In this document: positions 43,431-54,249 of the stretch, piece by piece | Numbering within the stretch: position 1 is the first letter of the stretch | Layout: each line of letters starts with the position of its first letter | Assembly: GCA_963785735.1 (NCBI GenBank) | Contig: CAWAWJ010000001.1 | Coordinates: 1,674,001 to 1,738,000 of the forward strand | DNA length: 64,000 nt | Origin: REEB95 sp963785735 | Lineage (GTDB): Bacteria > Pseudomonadota > Alphaproteobacteria > ATCC43930 > CGMCC-115725 | Direction of reading: 5' to 3' | Program-made: the position numbers and the translations under genes | The notes under the pieces: generated by a model | Seen by the model: the letters and a program-made list of their open reading frames with translations, nothing else | What the model was told of the DNA's origin: nothing | The model's database searches: none

Positions 43431-44168
43431 ATGGAACAGGCGGTGGCGTTTTGGAGCGGCGGCAAGGATTCGGCGCTGGCGCTCGACCGGATAAGGCGCG
43501 CCGGCGAATTCGAAATCGCGGCGCTCATCACCACCGTCAGCGAGGAATACAAGCGCGTCTCGATGCATGGCGTGCGCGAGGCGCTGGTCGAGGCGCAGGC
43601 GCGCGCCATCGGTCTTCCGCTCGACAAGATGTATGTCGGGCCCGATTCAAGCAACGCCACCTATGTCGCGGCTTTGCGCCTATGCCTAGGCGTCTGGCGG
43701 AAGCGCGGCGTCAAGCGCGCGGTGTTTGGCGACATCTTCCTCGCCGATTTGCGGCAATGGCGCGAGGCGCTGCTGACCGAGCTCGGCATGACGGGCGTGT
43801 TCCCGCTGTGGCAGGCGGATACGCGCAAGCTCGCGCGCGAATTCGTGACACGCGGCTTCAAGGCCTTGACCTGCTGCGTCAACGACGCCTGGCTGGGCGA
43901 GAAAGACGTGGGCCTTGCGCTCGATGAGGGATTCTTCACCGGCCTCGGCCCCGGCATCGATCCCTGCGGCGAGAACGGCGAATATCACAGCTTCGTCCAT
44001 GACGGGCCGATCTTCCGCCATCCCATCGCCTACAGCATGGGCGAAAAGGTCTATCGCCCGCTCGATATCCCGAAGCCGCCCGATAGCGGCCCGGCGATCC
44101 CGCTGCCGGCCTCGCCCGGCCCGGGCAAGACCAAGGGTTTCTGGTTCGTGGATCTGCTGCCGGTTTAG
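43431..44168 (+). CDS. PP-loop ATPase of the diphthine-ammonia ligase (DUF71) family
   Basis: A 245-residue cytosolic protein with the PP-loop WSGGKDSALAL at about 8-18, as in N-type ATP pyrophosphatases that adenylate a substrate before amidation. MHGVRE and the C-terminal GENGEYHSFVHDGP are typical of the DUF71 family. Eukaryotic relatives amidate diphthine; bacteria lack diphthamide, so the bacterial substrate is unknown, with a role in cobalamin-related or other amide formation suggested for some members. It lies 33 bp after the transporter genes. Confidence 0.85.
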   Translation: MEQAVAFWSGGKDSALALDRIRRAGEFEIAALITTVSEEYKRVSMHGVREALVEAQARAIGLPLDKMYVGPDSSNATYVAALRLCLGVWRKRGVKRAVFGDIFLADLRQWREALLTELGMTGVFPLWQADTRKLAREFVTRGFKALTCCVNDAWLGEKDVGLALDEGFFTGLGPGIDPCGENGEYHSFVHDGPIFRHPIAYSMGEKVYRPLDIPKPPDSGPAIPLPASPGPGKTKGFWFVDLLPV

Positions 44169-45169
44169 TCGGCTTTGGGTCTGGCTTGGACGATGGCGGC
44201 CTCGATCTGGCGGGCCACGCCGCCGCGGTAATGGATGTTGTCCCAGAAATTCTCCGGCCGGGAGATCGCGCCGTCCTGGAGGAAATCGATCACCCGGACA
44301 TTGGCGTGGGACTGGGCCAGATTTTGCGCCCGGGATTTGCAGGCCGCCACCAGGCTAGCGCCGTCGCTGCCGGGCGGCGGCACCGAGCTGGCTTCGCGCG
44401 GCGGGAAGACCAGCGCGACATAGACGCTGTTGGGCAAGCCCCCCAGCGTCGCCGCCAGGGCGGCGAATTCAGGCCGGTCGCTATTGAGCGGCGGCGCCGG
44501 AGCCGGCGCCGGAGCGGCGTCCTCAGCCTGATCGTTTTCGGCGCCGCCATTGATCATGCGCGCCCGCGCCGCGTTGGGGTCATAGGCCTTGCCCGCCTCG
44601 TAATCGTTGTAGCCGTCGGCGCGCGCCGCCGGAGCGTGCCCGAAAATTACCGCCAGGCGGCGGATACCGGCCTCGAGCGATTTGTAGGAGAACATGTGAT
44701 GGATATAGGGCCAGGGTTTCTCGGCATAAAGCCAGGCGGGGAAGGGATAGGTCTCGCCGGCCGGGTCGAAAATGCGGGGCGAGTCACACCAGGCGCCATC
44801 CATGCCGATGACCACGATCCGAACGTTTCCCTTGTGGTGGCGCAGGAACCAGTTAAGCACCAGCAATTGTTCGTAAGGCCCGGTGCCAGGGATCGCCAGG
44901 CTGACGAAGCTCCCGCCCAAATCCTGGTCGAGCCGGGCGGGGTCGAGCAATTGGATGGTGGAGTTGCCGATCACGGCGCTGTCGAATTGCGGATCGCGGC
45001 CGCGGCTGGCATCGGCCATGCGCTGGCCGTAAAGCGGCACGCCGGAGCGGTGGAACAGCGCCAGCCAGCCGGCATCGTAGGGATCGAGCGCGACGGTCAC
45101 GGCCAGCAACGCCAGCACGGCGAGCGCGGTCGCAATCAGCAGGAAAAGGCAATAGCGCGGCCAGTTCAT
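44165..45169 (-). CDS. Membrane-anchored SGNH/AlgX-like protein, MBOAT partner
   Basis: A 334-residue protein with one N-terminal membrane segment (about 8-28) and a periplasmic domain. VIGNSTIQLLDP puts a candidate nucleophile at S70, and NFWDNIHYR has the D310-x-x-H313 pair of SGNH hydrolases. A low-complexity Ala/Pro run interrupts the middle (near 218-228). Such proteins work with MBOAT acyltransferases to O-acetylate polysaccharides. It lies 4 bp downstream of the MBOAT gene. The target polymer is unknown. Confidence 0.65.
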   Translation of the reverse strand: MNWPRYCLFLLIATALAVLALLAVTVALDPYDAGWLALFHRSGVPLYGQRMADASRGRDPQFDSAVIGNSTIQLLDPARLDQDLGGSFVSLAIPGTGPYEQLLVLNWFLRHHKGNVRIVVIGMDGAWCDSPRIFDPAGETYPFPAWLYAEKPWPYIHHMFSYKSLEAGIRRLAVIFGHAPAARADGYNDYEAGKAYDPNAARARMINGGAENDQAEDAAPAPAPAPPLNSDRPEFAALAATLGGLPNSVYVALVFPPREASSVPPPGSDGASLVAACKSRAQNLAQSHANVRVIDFLQDGAISRPENFWDNIHYRGGVARQIEAAIVQARPKAD

Positions 45170-45173
45170 GGGT

Positions 45174-46544
45174 TCAGAACTGGAAATAGACGAATTCGTA
45201 ATTGGTGTCGTCGCCCAGCTTCATCAGGATCAGGCACAGCATCAGCGCCGCCGCTAGCGCGCTCCAGCGCGTGGGCTTGAGCCGTTGCAGCGCCACGTCC
45301 TGGCTGGTAGGGCCGAGGAAGGCGATGCTCGCGGCGAGCAGGATGGAAATCAGATGGCGCGAGACGCGCACTCCCCCGGCGCCGGCCATGGCGGACAACA
45401 TGGTTGCTGCCTGGCCGAGATCGGCGGAGCGGAAGAACACCCAGGCAAAGACGACGAAGGCGAAGGTCAGTGACGCGCTGATAAAGGTGGGCATCGGCGG
45501 CAGGGCGCGGCGCCACAACACGCCCGCGGCGAGGCCCATGCCGTGCAAGCCGCCCCAGATCACGAAGGTCCAGGAGGCGCCGTGCCACAATCCCCCCAGC
45601 AGCATGGTTCCGAGCAAGGCCAGCACCTGGCGCGGCAGGCCGTGGCGGTTGCCGCCGAACGGGATGTAGAGATAATCGCGCAACATGCGCGACAGCGTCA
45701 TGTGCCAGCGCCGCCAAAAATCCCGCAAGCTCACAGCGCGGTAGGGCGCGTCGAAATTGAACGGCAAGGTGAAGCCGAAGATCAGCGCGATGCCGATCGC
45801 CATGTCGGAATAGCCCGAGAAATCGAAATAGATCTGGAAGGTGAAGCCCAGCACCGCCGCCCAGGCGTCGCCCAGCCCAGGCGTGATGTGCTGCGCCACC
45901 GCCTCGAATGTCGCGTTGACCTGCGGCGCCAGCGCGTCGGCGATCAGCACCTTCTTCAAAAGCCCGATGATCAGCAAGGTGAGGCCGCGCCCGATGCGTT
46001 CGGCCGTGTCCTGGCCCCACGGGTCCCGCGGGATTTGCGGGATCAACTCCCAATGCCGCACCAACGGGCCGGCGACGATCTGCGGAAAGAACACGATATA
46101 GAGCGCGTAATCGCGCAGCCGGTAGATCGGCGCCTTGCCGCGATAGAGATCGGCCAGATACATGATGTTGTGGAAGGTGAAGAAGCTGATGCCGAGCGGC
46201 AGCAGCACCTTATCGACCGCGAAGCTGGTGTGGAAGGCGAGGTTGAGATTGGAGACCAGGAAGGCGGCGTATTTGAAATAGGCGAGCGAGGCGAGATTGA
46301 GCGCGATGCCGGCCGCCGGCACCAGCCGCCGCCCATTCGCCTGATAAAGCTTCGAGAGGCCCCAATTGCCCAGCACCGAAACCACCAGCAAGGGCACGAA
46401 GGACACGTCCCAATAGCCGTAGAAGACCAGCGAGATCGCGATCAGGTACCAGACGCGCAACGCGGCTTGGCTCGGGATCAGGCGGTAAATCGCGACCGCG
46501 AGCGGCAGGAACACCAGCAGGAACAGGTGAGAATTGAACAGCAT
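45174..46544 (-). CDS. MBOAT-family O-acyltransferase, AlgI-like
   Basis: A 456-residue membrane protein with about 11 hydrophobic segments. LLPLGISFFTFHNIMYLADLY is typical of the AlgI/DltB group, and the catalytic His is H321 in GLWHGASW. It passes acyl groups across the inner membrane for polysaccharide modification. No polysaccharide polymerase or glycosyltransferase gene is nearby, so the acceptor cannot be named. Confidence 0.92.
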   Translation of the reverse strand: MLFNSHLFLLVFLPLAVAIYRLIPSQAALRVWYLIAISLVFYGYWDVSFVPLLVVSVLGNWGLSKLYQANGRRLVPAAGIALNLASLAYFKYAAFLVSNLNLAFHTSFAVDKVLLPLGISFFTFHNIMYLADLYRGKAPIYRLRDYALYIVFFPQIVAGPLVRHWELIPQIPRDPWGQDTAERIGRGLTLLIIGLLKKVLIADALAPQVNATFEAVAQHITPGLGDAWAAVLGFTFQIYFDFSGYSDMAIGIALIFGFTLPFNFDAPYRAVSLRDFWRRWHMTLSRMLRDYLYIPFGGNRHGLPRQVLALLGTMLLGGLWHGASWTFVIWGGLHGMGLAAGVLWRRALPPMPTFISASLTFAFVVFAWVFFRSADLGQAATMLSAMAGAGGVRVSRHLISILLAASIAFLGPTSQDVALQRLKPTRWSALAAALMLCLILMKLGDDTNYEFVYFQF

Positions 46545-46666
46545 TTATCCCCCGCCCGCATCTTATCGGGCGAAGGCGAGCGACGAAAGCATCCGGGAAT
46601 CATTGGTCAATTGGTCTACGCGGCTGTGCTGGCCTTTTGGCCCCGAAACCGCTACAAACCCGGCCC

Positions 46667-46999
46667 ATGATCACCGTCGTCGTCACCATTCACCTGATTT
46701 TGGCCGTGGCGCTCATCGGCGTGGTGCTGCTGCAAAAGAGCGAAGGCGGCGCGCTCGGCATGGGCGGCGGCGGCATGTCCGGATTCATGACCGGGCGCTC
46801 GACCGCCAATCTGCTCACCCGCACCACCGCCGTGCTGGTGGGGCTGTTCTTCGTCACCTCGATCGGCTTGGCCGTGCTGGCCGCGCATCAGCGCGCGCCG
46901 CGCTCGGTCGTCGATCAGCCGGGCACCAGCGGCCCGGTTTCGCCCGCGCCGGCTGCGCCTGCGCTTCCGCCCGAGCCGAGCGTTCCGCTCACCAAGTAA
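46667..46999 (+). CDS. secG: Protein translocase subunit SecG
   Basis: A 110-residue inner-membrane protein with two hydrophobic segments (about 2-20 and 52-75) around LLQKSEGGALGMGGGGMSGFM, the SecG signature. The C-terminal 35 residues are Pro/Ala-rich. The ATG at 46667 gives the usual N-terminus; a start 10 codons upstream is rejected. It is divergent from the MBOAT gene. Confidence 0.93.
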   Translation: MITVVVTIHLILAVALIGVVLLQKSEGGALGMGGGGMSGFMTGRSTANLLTRTTAVLVGLFFVTSIGLAVLAAHQRAPRSVVDQPGTSGPVSPAPAAPALPPEPSVPLTK

Positions 47000-47270
47000 A
47001 CCGGGAAGATTCGCGAGTCATCATTCGTTAACGCCTGCGGCATTTATGCCGGCCCGGCGTTATCCGGTTGACTTCGCGTGCCAACAGGCCCATGTAGAGG
47101 TCACCGTTTCTCGCAATCGCGCGAAGCGCGGCGGATTTCGGTCCTTCCAGCGCCTCACATTTCGAGATAATCACCAACAACACGGCACCTCGGCGCGCGC
47201 GAGGCAAGCCTTTAACAAGGGCCGCTTTGCGCCTTGCGCTCACGGCCGATTTAAGAAAGTTAACAACACA
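47000..47270 (+). promoter_or_regulatory. Long leader or intergenic region before the DEAD-box helicase gene
   Basis: These 271 bp lack a convincing gene. The helicase frame is open back to 47046, but its translation there is Arg/His-rich and unlike the family, so I treat it as non-coding. DEAD-box helicase genes in other bacteria often have long leaders that take part in cold or autoregulatory control; no specific motif is seen here. Confidence 0.4.
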
Positions 47271-48596
<1,326 letters not shown>

Positions 48597-48655
48597 CGCA
48601 ACCCGAGTCGCCTTTCCGTTTGCACGAAGCGCCGGGTGCTGTATGGTGAAATTCC

Positions 48656-50281
48656 ATGACGCGGTTTATCTTCATCACCGGCGGCGTGGTCTCCTCACTC
48701 GGCAAGGGTCTTTCGGCGGCGGCGCTCGGCGCGCTTCTCCAGGCGCGCGGATTCCGCGTCCGCCTGCGTAAATTCGACCCCTATATCAACGTCGACCCCG
48801 GCACCATGAGCCCCTATCAGCATGGCGAGGTCTATGTCACCGATGACGGCGCCGAAACCGATCTCGATCTGGGCCATTACGAGCGCTATACCGGCGTCGC
48901 CTCGCGGCGCAGCGACAGCCTGACCTCGGGCCGGATCTATTCCACCGTGATCGGGCGCGAGCGGCGCGGCGAATATCTCGGCGCCACGGTGCAGGTCATC
49001 CCGCACGTGACCGACGCGATCAAGGAATCGATCCAGGCCGATTTGAACGGCGAGGATTTCGTGCTGTGCGAGATCGGCGGCACGGTGGGCGACATCGAAA
49101 GCCTGCCTTTCCTCGAGGCCATCCGCCAATTGGGCAACGAATTGGGCCGCGACCGCGCCATGTATGTGCACCTGACCTTGGTGCCCTATATCCCCTCGGC
49201 CGGCGAATTGAAGACCAAGCCGACGCAGCATTCGGCCAAGGAGCTTTTGGCGCTGGGCATCCAGCCCGATATTCTGTTGTGCCGCTGCGACCGCGAAATC
49301 CCCGAGCCCGCGCGCAAGAAGATCGCCCAGTTCTGCAATCTGCGGGAAGAGCGGGTGATCCCGGCGCTCGACGTCGACACGATCTACCAGGTGCCGGTTG
49401 CCTATCACGCCCACGGCTTCGACCGCGAAGTATGCCGCCATTTCGGCCTGGAGGCGCGCGATCCCGACCTGACGCGCTGGCGCGAGATCGTCGCGCGCAT
49501 CCGCAAGCCCGAGGGCGCGGTCACCATCGCCGTCGTGGGCAAATACACCCATCTGCCCGACGCCTATAAATCTCTGAGCGAGGCCCTGGCCCATGGCGGT
49601 ATATCCAACAATGTCGGCGTCAAGCTCGATTGGCTCGACAGCGAGATTTTCGAGCAGGACGACGCCGTCACGCATCTCGAAGGCGTCGACGGAATCCTGG
49701 TGCCGGGCGGCTTCGGCGAGCGCGGCACCGAAGGCAAGATCGAGGCGGCGCGCTTCGCCCGGGAACGGAAGGTGCCCTATTTCGGCATCTGCTTCGGCAT
49801 GCAGATGGCGGTGATCGAGGCGGCGCGGCATTTGGCGGGCTTGAACGGGGCTGGCTCGACCGAGTTCGGCGCTTGCGCCGAGCCGGTGATCGGCCTCATG
49901 ACCGAATGGATGAAAGGTAGCCAGCTCGAAAAGCGCCAGGCCAATGGCGATCTGGGCGGCACCATGCGCTTGGGCGCCTATGCGGCGAAACTCTTGCCCG
50001 GCTCGCGCGTGGCCGAGATTTACGGCAAGACCGAGATCAGCGAGCGCCACCGCCACCGTTACGAGGTCAACATCAACTACAAGTCGCGGCTCGAAAAGAC
50101 CGGGATGCGGTTTTCCGGCATGTCGCCCGACGGCGATCTCCCCGAGATCATCGAATTCGCCGACCATCCCTGGTTCATCGGGGTCCAATTCCACCCCGAG
50201 CTGAAGAGCCGGCCCTTCGAGCCTCACCCGCTGTTCACCTCCTTCATCAAGGCCGCGGTAGAGCAGTCGCGCTTGGTCTAG
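48656..50281 (+). CDS. pyrG: CTP synthase
   Basis: A 541-residue enzyme making CTP from UTP and glutamine. The N-terminal synthetase domain starts TRFIFITGGVVSSLGKG with its P-loop-like motif; the C-terminal glutaminase has PGGFGERG, the nucleophile Cys in GICFGMQMAV and the His in VQFHPE. Full length. Confidence 0.98.
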   Translation: MTRFIFITGGVVSSLGKGLSAAALGALLQARGFRVRLRKFDPYINVDPGTMSPYQHGEVYVTDDGAETDLDLGHYERYTGVASRRSDSLTSGRIYSTVIGRERRGEYLGATVQVIPHVTDAIKESIQADLNGEDFVLCEIGGTVGDIESLPFLEAIRQLGNELGRDRAMYVHLTLVPYIPSAGELKTKPTQHSAKELLALGIQPDILLCRCDREIPEPARKKIAQFCNLREERVIPALDVDTIYQVPVAYHAHGFDREVCRHFGLEARDPDLTRWREIVARIRKPEGAVTIAVVGKYTHLPDAYKSLSEALAHGGISNNVGVKLDWLDSEIFEQDDAVTHLEGVDGILVPGGFGERGTEGKIEAARFARERKVPYFGICFGMQMAVIEAARHLAGLNGAGSTEFGACAEPVIGLMTEWMKGSQLEKRQANGDLGGTMRLGAYAAKLLPGSRVAEIYGKTEISERHRHRYEVNINYKSRLEKTGMRFSGMSPDGDLPEIIEFADHPWFIGVQFHPELKSRPFEPHPLFTSFIKAAVEQSRLV

Positions 50282-50303
50282 GCGGCTGCTATATAAAGGC
50301 CCC

Positions 50304-51139
<836 letters not shown>

Positions 51140-51143
<4 letters not shown>

Positions 51144-52411
51144 GCGCGATTACCGATATCCGCGCGCGCGAGATACTCGACAGCCGTGGCAATCCCACGG
51201 TCGAAGTCGATGTGACGCTGGAATCAGGCGCCAAGGGCCGGGCATCCGTGCCCTCGGGCGCCTCGACCGGAAGCCATGAGGCGGTCGAGCTGCGCGACGG
51301 CGACAAGAAGCGCTATGGCGGCAAGGGCGTGAAGAAGGCGGTCGATGGCGTCAATGGTGAGATTTTCGACGCGCTCTCGGGCTTCGACGCCGCCGACCAG
51401 GCCGGGCTCGACCGCGCGCTGATAGAATTGGACGGTACGCCGAACAAGGCGCGGCTCGGCGCCAACGCCATTCTCGGGGTGAGTCTGGCGTCGGCCAAGG
51501 CGGCCGCTTCCGATCTGGGCCTGCCGCTTTACCGGTATGTGGGCGGCGTCGAGGCCACGACGCTGCCGGTGCCGATGATGAACGTCATCAATGGCGGCGT
51601 GCACGCCGATAATCCCATTGATATCCAAGAGTTCATGATTGTGCCGGTGGGCGCGCCTTCGCTCGCCGAGGCGGTGCGCTGGGGCGCGGAGGTGTTTCAC
51701 GCGCTCAAGGCCGCGCTGAAAGACAAGGGCCACAACACCAATGTGGGCGACGAAGGCGGCTTCGCGCCCAATCTCAAATCCGCCGAAGAGGCGCTGGGCT
51801 TTGTTTTGCGCGCCATCGAAGCCGCCGGCTACAAGCCGGGCGAGCAGGTGGCGCTGGCGCTCGACCCGGCGTCGTCGGAATTCTTCGCCGACGGCAAATA
51901 CAAGATGGAAGGCAAGACCCTCGATTCCGGCCAGATGGTGAAATTCTACGAAGGCTTGGTCGCGAAATATCCGATCCTGTCGATCGAGGACGGCGTGGCC
52001 GAAGGCGACACATCCGGCTGGATCGAGCTCACCAAGGCGCTCGGCAAGAAAATCCAACTCGTCGGCGACGACAATTTCGTAACCAACCCCAAGCGCCTGG
52101 CCGAGGGCGTCAAGCAGGGCATCGCCAACGCCGTGCTGGTGAAGGTGAACCAGATCGGCACGCTCTCGGAAACCCTCGAGACCGTGGCGCTGGCGCGGCG
52201 CAACGGCTACGGCACGGTGATCTCGCACCGCTCGGGCGAGACCGAGGATTCGACCATCGCCGATCTGGCGGTCGGCACCAATGCCGGCCAGATCAAGACC
52301 GGGTCGCTGTCGCGCTCCGACCGGCTCGCCAAATACAACCAGCTCATCCGCATCGAGGAGGAGCTGGGTCCTTCCGCGCGCTACCCCGGCAGGGCCGTGC
52401 TCAAACGTTAG
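51140..52411 (+). CDS. eno: Enolase
   Basis: A 423-residue glycolytic enzyme converting 2-phosphoglycerate to PEP. ITDIRAREILDSRGNPTVEV starts it; LVKVNQIGTLSET and SHRSGETEDSTIADLAVG carry active-site Lys, His and Ser. The ATGA overlap with kdsA fixes the start; a longer in-frame extension back to 50381 lies over kdsA and is rejected. Confidence 0.98.
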
Positions 52412-52422
52412 CTTCGCACGAT

Positions 52423-52442
52423 GCCCGGCCCGCTGGCCGGGC
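52423..52442 (+). terminator. Hairpin after eno
   Basis: GCCCGGCC (52423-52430) and GGCCGGGC (52435-52442) form an 8-bp stem with a CGCT loop, 11 bp after the eno stop. No T-run follows, so termination would be weak or need Rho. Confidence 0.5.
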
Positions 52443-52559
52443 TGTGCTACGCGGCGCGCCGAGGATATGGCCCCCTGAGAATAAGGTTTATAAAGCGTTA
52501 ACAACTCGTTGATTGTTCAGTTGACCTGACAACTCGGGATGTGATTCTTTCGAGTCGTC

Positions 52560-52886
52560 ATGGGGGTTATCAGTCAACTGCGCGGCCGCGCCGGCCAGAT
52601 CATCGGTCCCATTCTCGGGATCAGCCTGGTCTGCTATTTCGCCTATCACCTGGTGCAGGGCGACCGCGGCCTCATCGCCATGATGGGGCTGATGCAGCAG
52701 GTGCGCGCGGCCGAGGCCGAGAAGGCCGCGCTCGATGCCGAACTCCAGCCGCTCGCCAACCGCGTCAAGCTCCTGGAGAGCGCTCATATCGACCGCGACC
52801 TGCTCGACGAGCGGGCGCGCGCGGTCTTGAACCTCGCCGGGCCGGACGAGGTCGTTATCTATTACACCCAGAATTCGAACCGCTGA
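52560..52886 (+). CDS. FtsB/DivIC-like cell division protein
   Basis: A 108-residue protein with one membrane segment (about 13-32) followed by a coiled-coil region (MQQVRAAEAEKAALDAELQPLANRVKLLE), the layout of the septum initiator family. The end RDLLDERARAVLNLAGPDEVVIYY matches alphaproteobacterial members, which lie between eno and pdhA. It probably joins the FtsQLB complex in the divisome. Confidence 0.88.
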   Translation: MGVISQLRGRAGQIIGPILGISLVCYFAYHLVQGDRGLIAMMGLMQQVRAAEAEKAALDAELQPLANRVKLLESAHIDRDLLDERARAVLNLAGPDEVVIYYTQNSNR

Positions 52887-53183
52887 TTTTCCGGTTTTTC
52901 GGGACGGCCGGGTTCGAGTCGATAACCCCTGCGGCGTTTGGGCGCGGGCGGCTCGCGCCCAAGGCGCGATCACATTTTGCGACTCTTTTATGCAGTTTCG
53001 CCGCCATGTCATGACCCTCGGCCAGATTTTTCAGCACTCTTAACTGGATTACGGTTATGTCATATTTTATATTGCATAACAATAATTTGGACAGAGATTG
53101 CTTGCCTGGTTTGGGGTTTGGGCGCTAGTAAAGCCAGTCAGTCGATAAAAGCGGCGTCAAGCCGTTAACGCCGGGGAGAATTC
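52887..53183 (+). promoter_or_regulatory. pdhA upstream region with AT-rich dyad
   Basis: A 297-bp gap with no credible gene. From about 53050 it becomes AT-rich, and GTTATG (53054-53059) is matched by CATAAC (53075-53080) as an inverted repeat with a 15-bp spacer containing TATATT. This is the most likely place for the promoter and an operator of the pyruvate dehydrogenase operon. The regulator cannot be named. GGGGAG lies 6 bases before the pdhA ATG. Confidence 0.4.
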
Positions 53184-54245
53184 ATGGCCGTCGCCACCAA
53201 ACGCAAGCCCAGAACCAAATCCGACCAGGATCCGCCACCGGAGGCCGAGGTTTCGGCCGAGAAAATGCTGGAATTCTACCGCTCGATGCTGCTCATACGC
53301 CGCTTCGAGGAAAAGGCCGGCCAGATGTACGGCATGGGGCTGATCGGCGGCTTCTGCCATCTCTATATCGGCGAGGAGGCGGTCGTGACCGGCGCCATGG
53401 CGGCTATCGAGAAGGGCGACACCATCGTCACCGCTTATCGCGATCACGGCCACATGCTCGCCACCGGCATGGACCCGAAGGGGGTGATGGCCGAGCTCAC
53501 CGGGCGGCGCACCGGCTATTCCAAGGGCAAGGGCGGCTCGATGCACATGTTCTCGCGCGAGCGGAATTTCTTCGGCGGGCACGGCATCGTCGGCGCCCAG
53601 GTGCCGATCGGCACCGGCATCGCCTTCGCCCACCGCTACCGCGACAACGGCCGGGTCTCGCTCACCTTCCTCGGCGACGGCGCGATGAATCAGGGGCAGG
53701 TCTATGAAAGCCTCAACATGGCGGCGCTGTGGAAACTGCCGGTCGTGTATATCATCGAGAACAACCGCTACGGCATGGGCACCTCGGTGTCGCGCTCGTC
53801 CGCTTCGCCCAATCTCTTCGGCCGCGGCGCGCCTTTCAACATCCCCGGCTATCAGCTCGACGGCATGAACGTGCTGGCGGTGATGGCGGCGGTGGAAGAC
53901 GCGGTCGAGCACGCGCGCAGCGGCAAGGGTCCGTTCATCCTCGAAATGCTGACCTACCGCTATCGCGGCCATTCCATGTCCGACCCGGCGAAGTACCGCA
54001 GCAAGGACGAGGTCAGCCGCATGCGCCAGGAGCACGATCCGATCGATCAACTGAGAAAGCGGATCGTCGACGGCAATATCGCCGAGGAGGCCAAGCTCAA
54101 GGAGATCGACAACGAGGTGAAGGCGGTTATCACCGCCGCCGCCGATTTCGCGCAGCAAAGCCCCGAGCCCGATCCCGCCGAGCTGTGGACCGAGATATAC
54201 GGCGAGGCGCAGGCCGATGCCCCGCAAAGCGGGGCCGGGGCCTAA
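53184..54245 (+). CDS. pdhA: Pyruvate dehydrogenase E1 component, alpha subunit
   Basis: A 353-residue thiamine diphosphate enzyme subunit. The ThDP motif GDGAMNQGQVYESLNMAALWKLPVVYI-like block is present (GDG...NN as LGDGAMNQG to ENNRYGMGTS), and YRYRGHSMSDPAKYR holds the phosphorylation-loop region of the eukaryotic homologue. The N-terminal 30 residues are Lys/Pro-rich. First gene of pdhABC-lpd-lipA. Confidence 0.97.
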   Translation: MAVATKRKPRTKSDQDPPPEAEVSAEKMLEFYRSMLLIRRFEEKAGQMYGMGLIGGFCHLYIGEEAVVTGAMAAIEKGDTIVTAYRDHGHMLATGMDPKGVMAELTGRRTGYSKGKGGSMHMFSRERNFFGGHGIVGAQVPIGTGIAFAHRYRDNGRVSLTFLGDGAMNQGQVYESLNMAALWKLPVVYIIENNRYGMGTSVSRSSASPNLFGRGAPFNIPGYQLDGMNVLAVMAAVEDAVEHARSGKGPFILEMLTYRYRGHSMSDPAKYRSKDEVSRMRQEHDPIDQLRKRIVDGNIAEEAKLKEIDNEVKAVITAAADFAQQSPEPDPAELWTEIYGEAQADAPQSGAGA

Positions 54246-54249
54246 GATC

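Noticed and set aside
47028..47243. A 71-residue minus-strand frame in the helicase leader
   Set aside because: Arg/Lys-rich with no ribosome binding site or recognisable domain; the gap is better read as a leader.
52519..52534. AGTTG-ACCTGA-CAACT inverted repeat upstream of ftsB as an operator
   Set aside because: The stem is only 5 bp, and short repeats of this size are expected by chance.
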